Shown: piece after piece, positions 43,735 through 52,200 of the stretch | Position numbering within the stretch: the stretch's first letter is position 1 | Layout: every line of letters starts with the position of its first letter | Origin: CAZWDO01 sp964632485 [NCBI: uncultured bacterium] | Lineage (GTDB): Bacteria > JAGOEH01 | Direction of reading: 5' to 3' | Assembly: GCA_964632485.1 (NCBI GenBank) | Contig: CAZWDO010000013.1 | Span: 10,911-74,910, forward strand | DNA: 64,000 nt | The notes under the pieces: model-generated | What the model saw: the letters and a program-made list of their open reading frames with translations, nothing else | Told to the model about the DNA's origin: nothing | Database searches by the model: none | Program-made: the position numbers and the translations under genes

Positions 43735-45545
43735 AAATTAATGACTACCAGGATCCCTTGATTTTCTATTTTAATCAGGAATTGAATTATCTACGAAAAA
43801 CAGGGATCGACTTTGCAAAGAAATATCCGAAAATAGCGTCCCGGCTTCAAATCTATCCCGGGATGAGCTCAGACCCGCATATTGAACGCATGATCGAATC
43901 TTTCGCTTTTCTAACGGCCCGGGTGCAATATAATATTGATAGTGAATTCAGTCAGATACCTACGGCATTCCTGGAGATTTTGTATCCTAATTTGATGAAT
44001 ATCATCCCTGCTATGTCAATTGCCGCTTTTGAGATTGACCCGAAGCAGGGTAAACTGACCGATGGATTTCCGATCAACCGTAATTCAACTCTTTTTGCTT
44101 CTTCTAAAAATGGCAAGACCTGCAATTTCTGTACTTGTTACCCACTCACTTTATGGCCCGTTACCGTGGAGGAAGCCCAATTTGAATCGAACTATACCTA
44201 TGATTTTTTAGATCAATACCAGAATGTAGCCGCCGTGATGCGCTTGCGTCTGAAAACTCTGAGTGATCCGCTGCATGAATTGCAATGCAATTCCCTGCGC
44301 TTTTATCTACAGGGTTCCCCCATGATCACTACAGCCCTCTATGAGCTTCTTTTTACCAATGTCCAGCAAATATTAATTTTGCCTGAATCCTCTAAAAAGC
44401 CGATTCAACTGCCGCTGGATTCTATCAAAGGAGTCGGGTTTTCCCAAGATGAAGCCATGATTCCCCAACCAGAATATGCCTATTCTGCGTATCGTATCAT
44501 CCAGGAATATTTTACCTTCCCTTATAAATTTTTCTTTTTTGATTTGGATAATATTTCTTTTCAGGATAGTTTTGAATTTTGTGACGTTCTCTTTTTACTG
44601 AAAGAGACGCCATCGAAATTTTTATCGATTAATTCAGAAAATTTTATGCTGAATTGCGCTCCAATCATCAATCTTTTTAAAAAAACTACCGATCCTTTGA
44701 TTCTGACTCATAAACAAAGCGAATATGATCTGATCCCCGACATTTATAATCTGGATACAGTTGAAATTTATTCCGTGCAACGCGTTTCTTCCATTGCGGA
44801 GACTGAGAATTCCACCAAGGTTTACCAACCCTATTTCTCCTTTTCGCATGAAATGGAGGAATTAGGCCAGGAAGCCTTCTGGTACACTCACAAGACCATT
44901 TCCAACCGGCCGTCGGCGCCGGGCACTCTGACCCGGATTTCATTTGTCGATGCGGCATTTGATCCCAATATTCCGGAGAGTGAAACGATCTATGCCAATA
45001 CAATTTGTACCAATCGGATGCTGGCCGATGAGATTCCCTCCGGCACTTTGTTGAATATCGAGTACTCTGCGCCGGTTCAGAAGATTTATTGTTTAATAAA
45101 ACCCTCATTACCTTTATATCCCCAGATGAATCGATCGAATATGTGGAAATTGATTTCTCAATTGTCGCTGAGCTATCTTTCCTTATCCGGAGATAAATCC
45201 AGCTTGAATGCCTTGAGAGAGATTTTGCGGCTCTATGCGATTGTCAACTCCTCTTCCGTTAACCAGCAAATTACTGGCATTGTTGATATGGATACTCGAA
45301 AAATTATCCGCCGGGTCGGCCGTGATGCCTGGCGGGGTTTTTGCCGGGGGACGGAGATAACTATGACCTTTGATGAAGAGAATTTTATCGGTAGCAGTTC
45401 ATTTTTGTTTGCCCAGGTCCTTAACCATTTTTTGGGTCTCTATACATCTTTGAATTCATTTACGGAACTAGTCATAAAAAGTAAACAGCGGGAAGGAATC
45501 TGGAAAAAATGGAAGCCACGCGGCGGCGAAAAAGAGATTCTGTAA
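43731..45545 (+). CDS. tssF: T6SS baseplate protein TssF
   Basis: This 604-residue protein carries the TssF signature near the N terminus: YFNQELNYLRKTGIDFAKKY, PKIASRLQIYPGMSSDPHIE, RMIESFAFLTARVQYNIDSE and FLEILYPNLMNIIPAMSIAA. The C terminus has GRDAWRGFCRGTEITMTFDE and FLFAQVLNHFLGLYTSLNSF, both family features. TssF binds TssG to build the wedge. It overlaps tssE by four bases and tssG by 37 bases, so stoichiometry may depend on coupled translation. Confidence 0.95.
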   Translation: MKINDYQDPLIFYFNQELNYLRKTGIDFAKKYPKIASRLQIYPGMSSDPHIERMIESFAFLTARVQYNIDSEFSQIPTAFLEILYPNLMNIIPAMSIAAFEIDPKQGKLTDGFPINRNSTLFASSKNGKTCNFCTCYPLTLWPVTVEEAQFESNYTYDFLDQYQNVAAVMRLRLKTLSDPLHELQCNSLRFYLQGSPMITTALYELLFTNVQQILILPESSKKPIQLPLDSIKGVGFSQDEAMIPQPEYAYSAYRIIQEYFTFPYKFFFFDLDNISFQDSFEFCDVLFLLKETPSKFLSINSENFMLNCAPIINLFKKTTDPLILTHKQSEYDLIPDIYNLDTVEIYSVQRVSSIAETENSTKVYQPYFSFSHEMEELGQEAFWYTHKTISNRPSAPGTLTRISFVDAAFDPNIPESETIYANTICTNRMLADEIPSGTLLNIEYSAPVQKIYCLIKPSLPLYPQMNRSNMWKLISQLSLSYLSLSGDKSSLNALREILRLYAIVNSSSVNQQITGIVDMDTRKIIRRVGRDAWRGFCRGTEITMTFDEENFIGSSSFLFAQVLNHFLGLYTSLNSFTELVIKSKQREGIWKKWKPRGGEKEIL

Positions 45546-46522
45546 TAAATCAACTGATAAAAAATCCATTTGAATTTGGTTTTTATCAATTAATGAATGT
45601 GTTGACCTTACTATTTCCCAATTATTTCGGCGAAAATTTGGAGATCGGTGATCGCATTAATTTTAGCGCGAACGTGCGGCTGGACTTCCCCGCCAGTGAC
45701 GTTGAGGCGCTTGAACTCCCCCAGGAGGATCGGGACTTACTGATTGTTAAAACCAATTTTCTGAATATGGCCGGTATCAATGGCCCTTTGCCCCATCCCT
45801 ATACCGATCTTATCATGCAGCGTTCCCGGCGCAAAGATACGGCTTTTAAGGATTTTCTCGATATTTTTAATCATCGCTGCATACAACTTATGTACGATCT
45901 GCAACGTAAATATAAGGTCATTTTTGGGTATCGATTATCTCATCAAAATGTGTTTTCTCAATATTTCAGATCTTTTTGCGGACTTGGCACTTCATATTTG
46001 TCTGACCGGTTGAAGGTCAATGATCGCTCGCTATATTATTATACATCAATTTTTATCCACCAGAAACGTTCGGCGTTGGGATTGCAAATTTTGCTTGCTC
46101 ATTTTTTTAATGTTTCTGTCCGCATTCATCAATTTATGGGAAGTTGGTTTTCACTTGATCCCGATCAGTTTACGCTGATCGGTACCCAGGGCCAAAATCA
46201 TCGGTTGGGCGATGCTACGATTCTTGGAACAAAAGTTTGGTTGCAGGATAAAAAATTCCGGATTACGTTGGGTCCTTTAGCGCTGGAAAAATTTGAGGAG
46301 TTTCTTCCCCCCTGGGGTGGGTATAAAAAATTGTGCGATTTGGTTCGCTTTTATTGTAATGATGACTTTGAGTTTGATATTGAATTAATATTGAACAAAG
46401 AACAGATTCCCGATTATGTTTTGGGCTATTTTAGCCTGACTTTTTTGGGGTGGACTTCCATGATTGGAGGAAAAAAGGATCATATCCACTGTATTCTTCA
46501 ATCGGATATTACGTTTAATTAG
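45509..46522 (+). CDS. tssG: T6SS baseplate protein TssG
   Basis: This 337-residue protein has PFEFGFYQLMNVLTLLFPNY at the N terminus, INFSANVRLDFPASDVEALE, FLNMAGINGPLPHPYTDLIM and DFLDIFNHRCIQLMYDLQRK, all typical of TssG. The segment YRLSHQNVFSQYFRSFCGLG and the final LTFLGWTSMIGG complete the family pattern. ATG 45509 lies inside the end of tssF with GGAAGGA ten bases upstream, so the two genes overlap by 37 bases. TssG joins two TssF copies in each wedge. Confidence 0.93.
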   Translation: MEATRRRKRDSVINQLIKNPFEFGFYQLMNVLTLLFPNYFGENLEIGDRINFSANVRLDFPASDVEALELPQEDRDLLIVKTNFLNMAGINGPLPHPYTDLIMQRSRRKDTAFKDFLDIFNHRCIQLMYDLQRKYKVIFGYRLSHQNVFSQYFRSFCGLGTSYLSDRLKVNDRSLYYYTSIFIHQKRSALGLQILLAHFFNVSVRIHQFMGSWFSLDPDQFTLIGTQGQNHRLGDATILGTKVWLQDKKFRITLGPLALEKFEEFLPPWGGYKKLCDLVRFYCNDDFEFDIELILNKEQIPDYVLGYFSLTFLGWTSMIGGKKDHIHCILQSDITFN

Positions 46523-46533
46523 AAGAAGGTAAT

Positions 46534-49143
46534 ATGAATATTGATCTTAAGACCCTGATTGAAAAGCTCAACGGGCTTTGCAGGAAGACATTGGAAGAAA
46601 CTGCTGCTCAGGCGATGGGATTGACCCACTTTTCCATTGAAATTGAGCACTATCTGCGGAAACTGCTGGAAAATTCACAGTCCGATTTTTTTCAATTGCT
46701 GCGCTATTATGATGTTTCACAAGACAAAGTTTTGAATGAACTGACGCTGGTGATTGAGGGGTTTAAACGGGGAAATACCCGCAATCCGACATTTTCCCCC
46801 CAATTGGTCCAGCTTTTCCAGGAAGCGTATATGATTTCCACTCTGTTGCTGGGCAACCAGAAGATTCGGTCCGGCGCTTTGCTTTTAGCCTTGTTGGATG
46901 TTGATTTGTTGCGGGGGATCGTGGTTGAATCAGCGCCGTCGCTGCTTCGCATCAATAAAGAGACCTTGCGCAATGATTTGAAGGAATTGTTAAGGACAAT
47001 GGAAGAAGGCAAGGAGATTGGTGGAACTGGTAGCGGGAAAAAAGCGGACGGATCGCAAAATATGCCGTCATTGGACCAGTTCACAATCGATTTGACGGCG
47101 CGAGCCCGGGCGGGAGAGATTGATCCGATCCGCGGTAGGGATATGGAAATCCGGCAAATCATGGATATTTTATTGCGCCGTCGTCAGAACAATCCCATTC
47201 TAACGGGTGAGGCGGGGGTTGGAAAAACCGCAGTAGTGGAAGGCTTTGCCCAACGGGTTGTCGATGGAGATGTCCCGACAGCCTTAAAAAATGTCAGTGT
47301 ACGGATTTTGGATTTGGGATTATTGCAAGCCGGCGCCGGGATCAAAGGCGAATTTGAAAACCGGTTGAAAATGGTGATTAATGAAGTTAAAAGTTCCCCA
47401 CAGCCGATTATTATGTTTATTGATGAAGCGCACATGATTATTGGCGCTGGAGGTCCTTCCGGCCAGGCTGATGCTGCCAATCTGCTGAAACCGGCATTAG
47501 CGCGGGGAGAACTCCGCACGATCGCCGCCACTACCTGGAGCGAATATAAAAAATATTTTGAAAAAGACCCGGCCCTCAGTCGCCGTTTTCAAGTCGTTAA
47601 AATTGAAGAACCGTCAGAGAATGCCGCGATTGATATGGTGCGGGGACTCACGGGGAAGCTGGAGGCGCATCACAAGATTGTCATTCTGGATGAAGCCGTA
47701 ATTGACTCAGTCCGTCTTTCTCATCGCTATATCACCGGACGGCATCTGCCTGACAAAGCGATTGGCGCGCTCGATACCGCCTGCGCACGGGTGGCTGGCG
47801 CGCAAAATACCCGGCCGGCAGAACTGGAAAACCTGCAACGCCGTTTGGAACAGAACCAGATTGAGTATGCAATTTTAAGCCGTGAACATAAAATTGGAAT
47901 GTCCCGCCAACGCCGCATAGATACTCTCCTGGCGGAACAGCCCATTCTGGAGGAACAGATTGCCCAATTCGATGCTCGCTGGCAAAAAGAAGCGGCCCTG
48001 GTAAAAGAGTTGCAAAAGTGCCAAGAACAGTTTATCACCGATAGCGCGGAACCTGAATTGCGCGATCATTATCAGTTCATACAGGAACAACTCTTACGTT
48101 TACAGGATAAAAATCCCCTGGTACCCGTTTTCGTGGATGGCCAAACCATCGCCCGGGTGATTTCTGATTGGACGGGTATCCCCCTGGGTAAAATGGTTGC
48201 CGATGAATTGCGCAATGTAATTAACCTGGAACGGCAGCTACAAAAACGCATTATTGGTCAATCTACAGCCATTGCTTCCATCTATCGCCGCATCCAAACC
48301 TCGCGAGCGGACCTGGTGGATCCAAACAAACCCATCGGGGTTTTTCTACTGGTCGGCCCCAGCGGCGTAGGTAAAACCGAATCCGCTATTGCGCTGGCAG
48401 ATATCCTTTACGGTACCAGCCATAACCTTATCACTATCAATATGTCGGAATATAAAGAAGCATATACGATTTCAGGACTTAAAGGATCGCCCCCCGGATA
48501 TGTCGGCTATGGCCAGGGAGGAGTGCTCACTGAACCGGTTCGACATAATCCGTATTCCATTGTGCTGCTTGATGAGGTCGAAAAAGCTCATCCCGATGTA
48601 TTGGAACTTTTTTACCAGGTTTTTGATAAAGGAATTCTGGAAGATGCCGAAGGAATTCCAGTAAATTTTAAGAATTGTATCATTATAATGACCTCAAATC
48701 TATGCTCGCAATTGCTTTCCGATCATTCGCTCGATCTGGAGAGCGAACAGAACCGTGAAACCGTTATGCGGCAGGTTTATCATGAACTGCGTCGCTTTTT
48801 CAAACCCGCTTTTCTGGGCCGCTTGTCGATTGTTCCTTATCTGGCCTTAAATGAACAGGAAATCCGGCAAATCGCCCAATTGAAAATGCAGCAAGTCGTC
48901 GATCGACTTAAAGCCAACCATAAAGCCCTTTTGAAGGTTCAGGAAGAAGTCTATGACCTTATCATTCAGCGCTGCACGGAAGTCGATAGCGGAGCCCGCA
49001 ACATCGATCATATTTTAAACAATTCGCTATTGCCGGAACTTTCCGCCACTATCTTGGATCAAATAATCCAGGAGCGGACGTTCAATTCAGCAATCATCAG
49101 TGTCGGTGAAAATCAACAGTTTGTCATTACTTTTCAATCATGA
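46534..49143 (+). CDS. tssH: T6SS sheath-recycling AAA+ ATPase ClpV (TssH)
   Basis: This 869-residue Clp/Hsp100 unfoldase has a Clp N domain (LTHFSIEIEHYLRKLLENSQ), a first AAA module with Walker A GEAGVGKT and Walker B MFIDEAHMIIGAGG, a ClpB-type coiled-coil middle region (about 400-520), and a second AAA module with Walker A GPSGVGKT and IVLLDEVEKAHPDV. The C-terminal D2-small domain is present (FLGRLSIVPYLALNEQEIRQ). The N-terminal domain and the placement between tssG and vgrG identify it as ClpV rather than ClpB. It extracts contracted TssB/TssC. Confidence 0.96.
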   Translation: MNIDLKTLIEKLNGLCRKTLEETAAQAMGLTHFSIEIEHYLRKLLENSQSDFFQLLRYYDVSQDKVLNELTLVIEGFKRGNTRNPTFSPQLVQLFQEAYMISTLLLGNQKIRSGALLLALLDVDLLRGIVVESAPSLLRINKETLRNDLKELLRTMEEGKEIGGTGSGKKADGSQNMPSLDQFTIDLTARARAGEIDPIRGRDMEIRQIMDILLRRRQNNPILTGEAGVGKTAVVEGFAQRVVDGDVPTALKNVSVRILDLGLLQAGAGIKGEFENRLKMVINEVKSSPQPIIMFIDEAHMIIGAGGPSGQADAANLLKPALARGELRTIAATTWSEYKKYFEKDPALSRRFQVVKIEEPSENAAIDMVRGLTGKLEAHHKIVILDEAVIDSVRLSHRYITGRHLPDKAIGALDTACARVAGAQNTRPAELENLQRRLEQNQIEYAILSREHKIGMSRQRRIDTLLAEQPILEEQIAQFDARWQKEAALVKELQKCQEQFITDSAEPELRDHYQFIQEQLLRLQDKNPLVPVFVDGQTIARVISDWTGIPLGKMVADELRNVINLERQLQKRIIGQSTAIASIYRRIQTSRADLVDPNKPIGVFLLVGPSGVGKTESAIALADILYGTSHNLITINMSEYKEAYTISGLKGSPPGYVGYGQGGVLTEPVRHNPYSIVLLDEVEKAHPDVLELFYQVFDKGILEDAEGIPVNFKNCIIIMTSNLCSQLLSDHSLDLESEQNRETVMRQVYHELRRFFKPAFLGRLSIVPYLALNEQEIRQIAQLKMQQVVDRLKANHKALLKVQEEVYDLIIQRCTEVDSGARNIDHILNNSLLPELSATILDQIIQERTFNSAIISVGENQQFVITFQS

Positions 49144-49152
49144 GAGTGTAAG

Positions 49153-51198
49153 ATGAGTTTATCGCAAACCAACATGTATTTAACCGTTGCTTCGCCTTTC
49201 GGCAGTGATGTTCTATTGCTTAAGAGTTTGGAGGGTGAAGAGAAAATATCAACCCCTTTTCATTACCGGCTTTCCTTCCTGGCGGAATCCGAGAGTTTGA
49301 GTTTTACAACTATTGTGGGAGTTGGTGTTACAATCACTATTTTAATCGAAGACCCGTTTAGTGATAAAAAAAAGTATATTCATGGGATAGTAACTTCATT
49401 TCGGCAAGGGGGGACGGATGCCCGGTTGACCCAGTATTATGCCGAGATACGCCCCGGATTTTGGTTGTTGAGCCAAAACCGGGATAGTCGTATCTATCAG
49501 AACAAAAGTGTTCCTGATATCATTGCCGCAGTTTTCGGAGATAAAGGTTACACGGATTATAAATTATCGCTTTCCGGTACATATAATCCCCGTGAATATT
49601 GCGTTCAATATGAAGAAAGTGATTTCAACTTTGTGAGCCGATTAATGGAAGATGAAGGAATTTTCTATTTTTTTGAGCATATTGACGGTAAACATACCAT
49701 GGTGATTGCCGACGCCACAAGCGCGCACGTTGCCCTGTCCAATACGAGTGAGATTAGTTATAACCCGCATTACGGACAGTGGGATCAGAATATTATTTAT
49801 GACTGCTGGATTGAACAGAAATTGACATCCACCGGTTCGATTTTAAAGGATTATTTTTTCGAGACGCCCAGTACAGATTTAACGGCGCAACAGAATCAGA
49901 CGGAAACTAAAAAGAATATTTATGAGTTTCATAACAATTATACAGTAAAAGCTCAGGGCGATGCCAAAGGTAAACTTCGGGTGGACGAGTACAAATGGCC
50001 GGCCAAGCAACTGCATGGCCAGGGCAGTTGTCGGGATATGGTTACGGGATATAAATTTACGCTCGCGGATCACCCGCGAAGCGACGCTAATGCGGACTAT
50101 GTGATTGAATCGTTGCGCATAGACGCAACTCAGGATCGGTTTTACTGCACATTTTCATCCTTTCTGTCCACGGCGACCTATCGTCCGCCGCGCGTAACCC
50201 CCCGGCCTCGTATTCTCAGCGCCCAGACGGCGTTAGTTACCGGGAAGTCCGGCGAGGAAATCTGGACCGATTCCTATGGACGCGTCAAGGTTTATTTCTA
50301 TTGGGACCGGTATGGGACCCAAGATGAAAACTCATCCTGCTGGATTCGTGTCAACCAGGGCTGGTCTGGAAAAAAATGGGGGGCTATCTTTATTCCCCGC
50401 ATGGGTATGGAAGTGATCGTTTCTTTTATTAACGGCGATCCCGATAAACCCCTGGTTACCGGCGCCGTTTATAATGCGGAACAAACCGTTCCCTATACAT
50501 TGCCGACGGATCAGACGAAAAGCACCATTAAGACCAATTCCAGCAAACAAGCTACTGGATATAACGAATTGCGCTTTGAAGACAAAAAAGCGGAAGAAGA
50601 AATCTACGTCCACGCCCAGAAAGATATGAATACAGTAGTCGAAAATGATCAAACAAATAAAATCCTGCATGATCAGACTGATACGATTACTAATCATCGG
50701 ACTACAACCGTCTCAGAGGGCAATGAAACCCTTACTGTGAGTAAAGGGAATCGCTCGCTGGATGTTGCTACGGGGAATGAAACCCATCATGTTAAAGGAA
50801 CGCGTGATCTGACAGTGGAAGGGAATGAAACCCATACCAATAAAATCGATTTCACACAAACTGTCACTGGCAATTATAAATTAACCATCGATGGCACATT
50901 AACGGTAGAAGTGAAAGGCGCTATTTCCATCAAGTCCACCACCGATAGTATTACTATTGACGCCAGTCAGAACCTGAATACCAAGTCGGGACAGAATACA
51001 AAAAATGAGGCCGGAATGAATTTCGATAATAAGGCCGGGATGAACCTGACGAATGACGCTGGAATGAAAATGGTAAACAAAGCGGCTTTGCAAATGGAAA
51101 ATAAATCATTGGCAATTACAAGCTCCGCTGACGGGATGCATGAAGTCAAAGCCGGTGGAATTTTAACCCTCAAAGGCACTTTAATCAAGGTCAATTAA
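49153..51198 (+). CDS. vgrG: T6SS spike protein VgrG (TssI)
   Basis: This 681-residue protein trimerises as the tip of the Hcp tube. It has the gp27-like part (GVGVTITILIEDPFSDKKKY, DSRIYQNKSVPDIIAAVFGD, YCVQYEESDFNFVSRLMEDE, GIFYFFEHIDGKHTMVIAD) and the gp5 OB-fold (IWTDSYGRVKVYFYWDRYGT, SCWIRVNQGWSGKKWGAIFI, PRMGMEVIVSFINGDPDKPL). The C-terminal part is a repeat-rich beta helix with GNET and GM(N/K) units, and no fused toxin domain follows. It lies nine bases after tssH and ten bases before the MORN-repeat gene. Confidence 0.95.
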   Translation: MSLSQTNMYLTVASPFGSDVLLLKSLEGEEKISTPFHYRLSFLAESESLSFTTIVGVGVTITILIEDPFSDKKKYIHGIVTSFRQGGTDARLTQYYAEIRPGFWLLSQNRDSRIYQNKSVPDIIAAVFGDKGYTDYKLSLSGTYNPREYCVQYEESDFNFVSRLMEDEGIFYFFEHIDGKHTMVIADATSAHVALSNTSEISYNPHYGQWDQNIIYDCWIEQKLTSTGSILKDYFFETPSTDLTAQQNQTETKKNIYEFHNNYTVKAQGDAKGKLRVDEYKWPAKQLHGQGSCRDMVTGYKFTLADHPRSDANADYVIESLRIDATQDRFYCTFSSFLSTATYRPPRVTPRPRILSAQTALVTGKSGEEIWTDSYGRVKVYFYWDRYGTQDENSSCWIRVNQGWSGKKWGAIFIPRMGMEVIVSFINGDPDKPLVTGAVYNAEQTVPYTLPTDQTKSTIKTNSSKQATGYNELRFEDKKAEEEIYVHAQKDMNTVVENDQTNKILHDQTDTITNHRTTTVSEGNETLTVSKGNRSLDVATGNETHHVKGTRDLTVEGNETHTNKIDFTQTVTGNYKLTIDGTLTVEVKGAISIKSTTDSITIDASQNLNTKSGQNTKNEAGMNFDNKAGMNLTNDAGMKMVNKAALQMENKSLAITSSADGMHEVKAGGILTLKGTLIKVN

Positions 51199-51208
51199 GG
51201 AATCAATT

Positions 51209-52054
51209 ATGGATAGCCCCGAACCCGTCGAAACTGGTGAAGCTCTGGAAGAAAAACGCATTCTGGATGATGATGGGCATCTCCTTAAGCATTTTTTTCT
51301 GTTGAATGAACAGATCCATGGCCGTTGTATGCAATACTATCCTCAGGGTAACCTTGAACTAGAATCAAATTTTGAACAAGGTAAGCTTCATGGGGAAATG
51401 CGGCAATACTCCCCAGAGAACAAATTGGTATTAGTCGCTCATTATATTCAGGGGGTTTTGGAAGGCGAGATGATTGTCTATGGTGAAAATGGAAAGTTTT
51501 CTCAAAAATCGCAATTTACGCAGGGAAAGCTCAATGGGGAAACTATGATGTATAACCTTGATGGTCAGATGATCCAACGAATTTTTTATGTGGATGGTAA
51601 TGTTGAGGGCAGAATGAAAAGCTATAAAAATAATCAGCTTCAGTTGGAAATTGATTATGTGAAAAATGTCCAGGACGGGGAGATGCTAAGCTATAGCGAC
51701 AATGGCAATCTCAGCGCTCGGTACCTTTATCGCAAAGGGAAAATGAACGGTCCGGCATCTTTGTATGATAGCGAGGAACGCCTCGTCCGGGAAATGAATT
51801 ATGTGAATAATAATCTCGAAGGCGATGTCCGCGATTATTATGAGAACGGTGAACTTCGACAGCTTTCTTTTTATCGCGAAAATCTATTGGAGGGAGAAAT
51901 GTTGCTTTATGATGAAGAAGGCTATTTGCGTAAGCGCATTTATTATAAAAAAGGAAAACAGCAGGGAGAGCCTATTGAATATGATCAGGAAGGGAATGCG
52001 CTGAATCAGCCGGAAGATACTCCGAAGAGAAAGAAATGGTTGGGGATTTTCTGA
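51209..52054 (+). CDS. MORN-repeat protein, YwqK-like
   Basis: This 281-residue soluble protein is built of about ten MORN_2-type repeats of roughly 22 residues, for example GKLHGEMRQYSPENKLVLVA, GKLNGETMMYNLDGQMIQRI, GKMNGPASLYDSEERLVREM and GKQQGEPIEYDQEGN. The pattern G-x-x-x-G-E-x-x-x-Y-x-x-x-G-x-L recurs throughout. Proteins of the YwqK antitoxin family, and other bacterial MORN proteins, share this design. Directly downstream of vgrG, such a gene could be an immunity protein, an effector chaperone or spike cargo. No toxin gene is found beside it. Confidence 0.75.
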   Translation: MDSPEPVETGEALEEKRILDDDGHLLKHFFLLNEQIHGRCMQYYPQGNLELESNFEQGKLHGEMRQYSPENKLVLVAHYIQGVLEGEMIVYGENGKFSQKSQFTQGKLNGETMMYNLDGQMIQRIFYVDGNVEGRMKSYKNNQLQLEIDYVKNVQDGEMLSYSDNGNLSARYLYRKGKMNGPASLYDSEERLVREMNYVNNNLEGDVRDYYENGELRQLSFYRENLLEGEMLLYDEEGYLRKRIYYKKGKQQGEPIEYDQEGNALNQPEDTPKRKKWLGIF

Positions 52055-52200
52055 ATCGGAGCTTGCCGGTGGAGGTTGAAAAAATCGATTAGCCGTCATG
52101 GGTTGCATTTCGCTGATTAGTTCAGGTTTGCGCGATGTTCCTTGAATGTGACTGCGATCGGATACTGTTTTTGATTGTCAATGGGATAGTTGACACCGAT

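Noticed and set aside
45980-46000. TGGCAC-containing sequence resembling a sigma54 promoter
   Set aside because: The downstream half does not match TTGCW at the right spacing, and it is within tssG.
50700-51110. Repeated short motifs in the vgrG 3' end as a possible DNA repeat array
   Set aside because: The repeats are at protein level in one reading frame (beta-helix tail) and lack the identical repeats and spacers of a CRISPR array.
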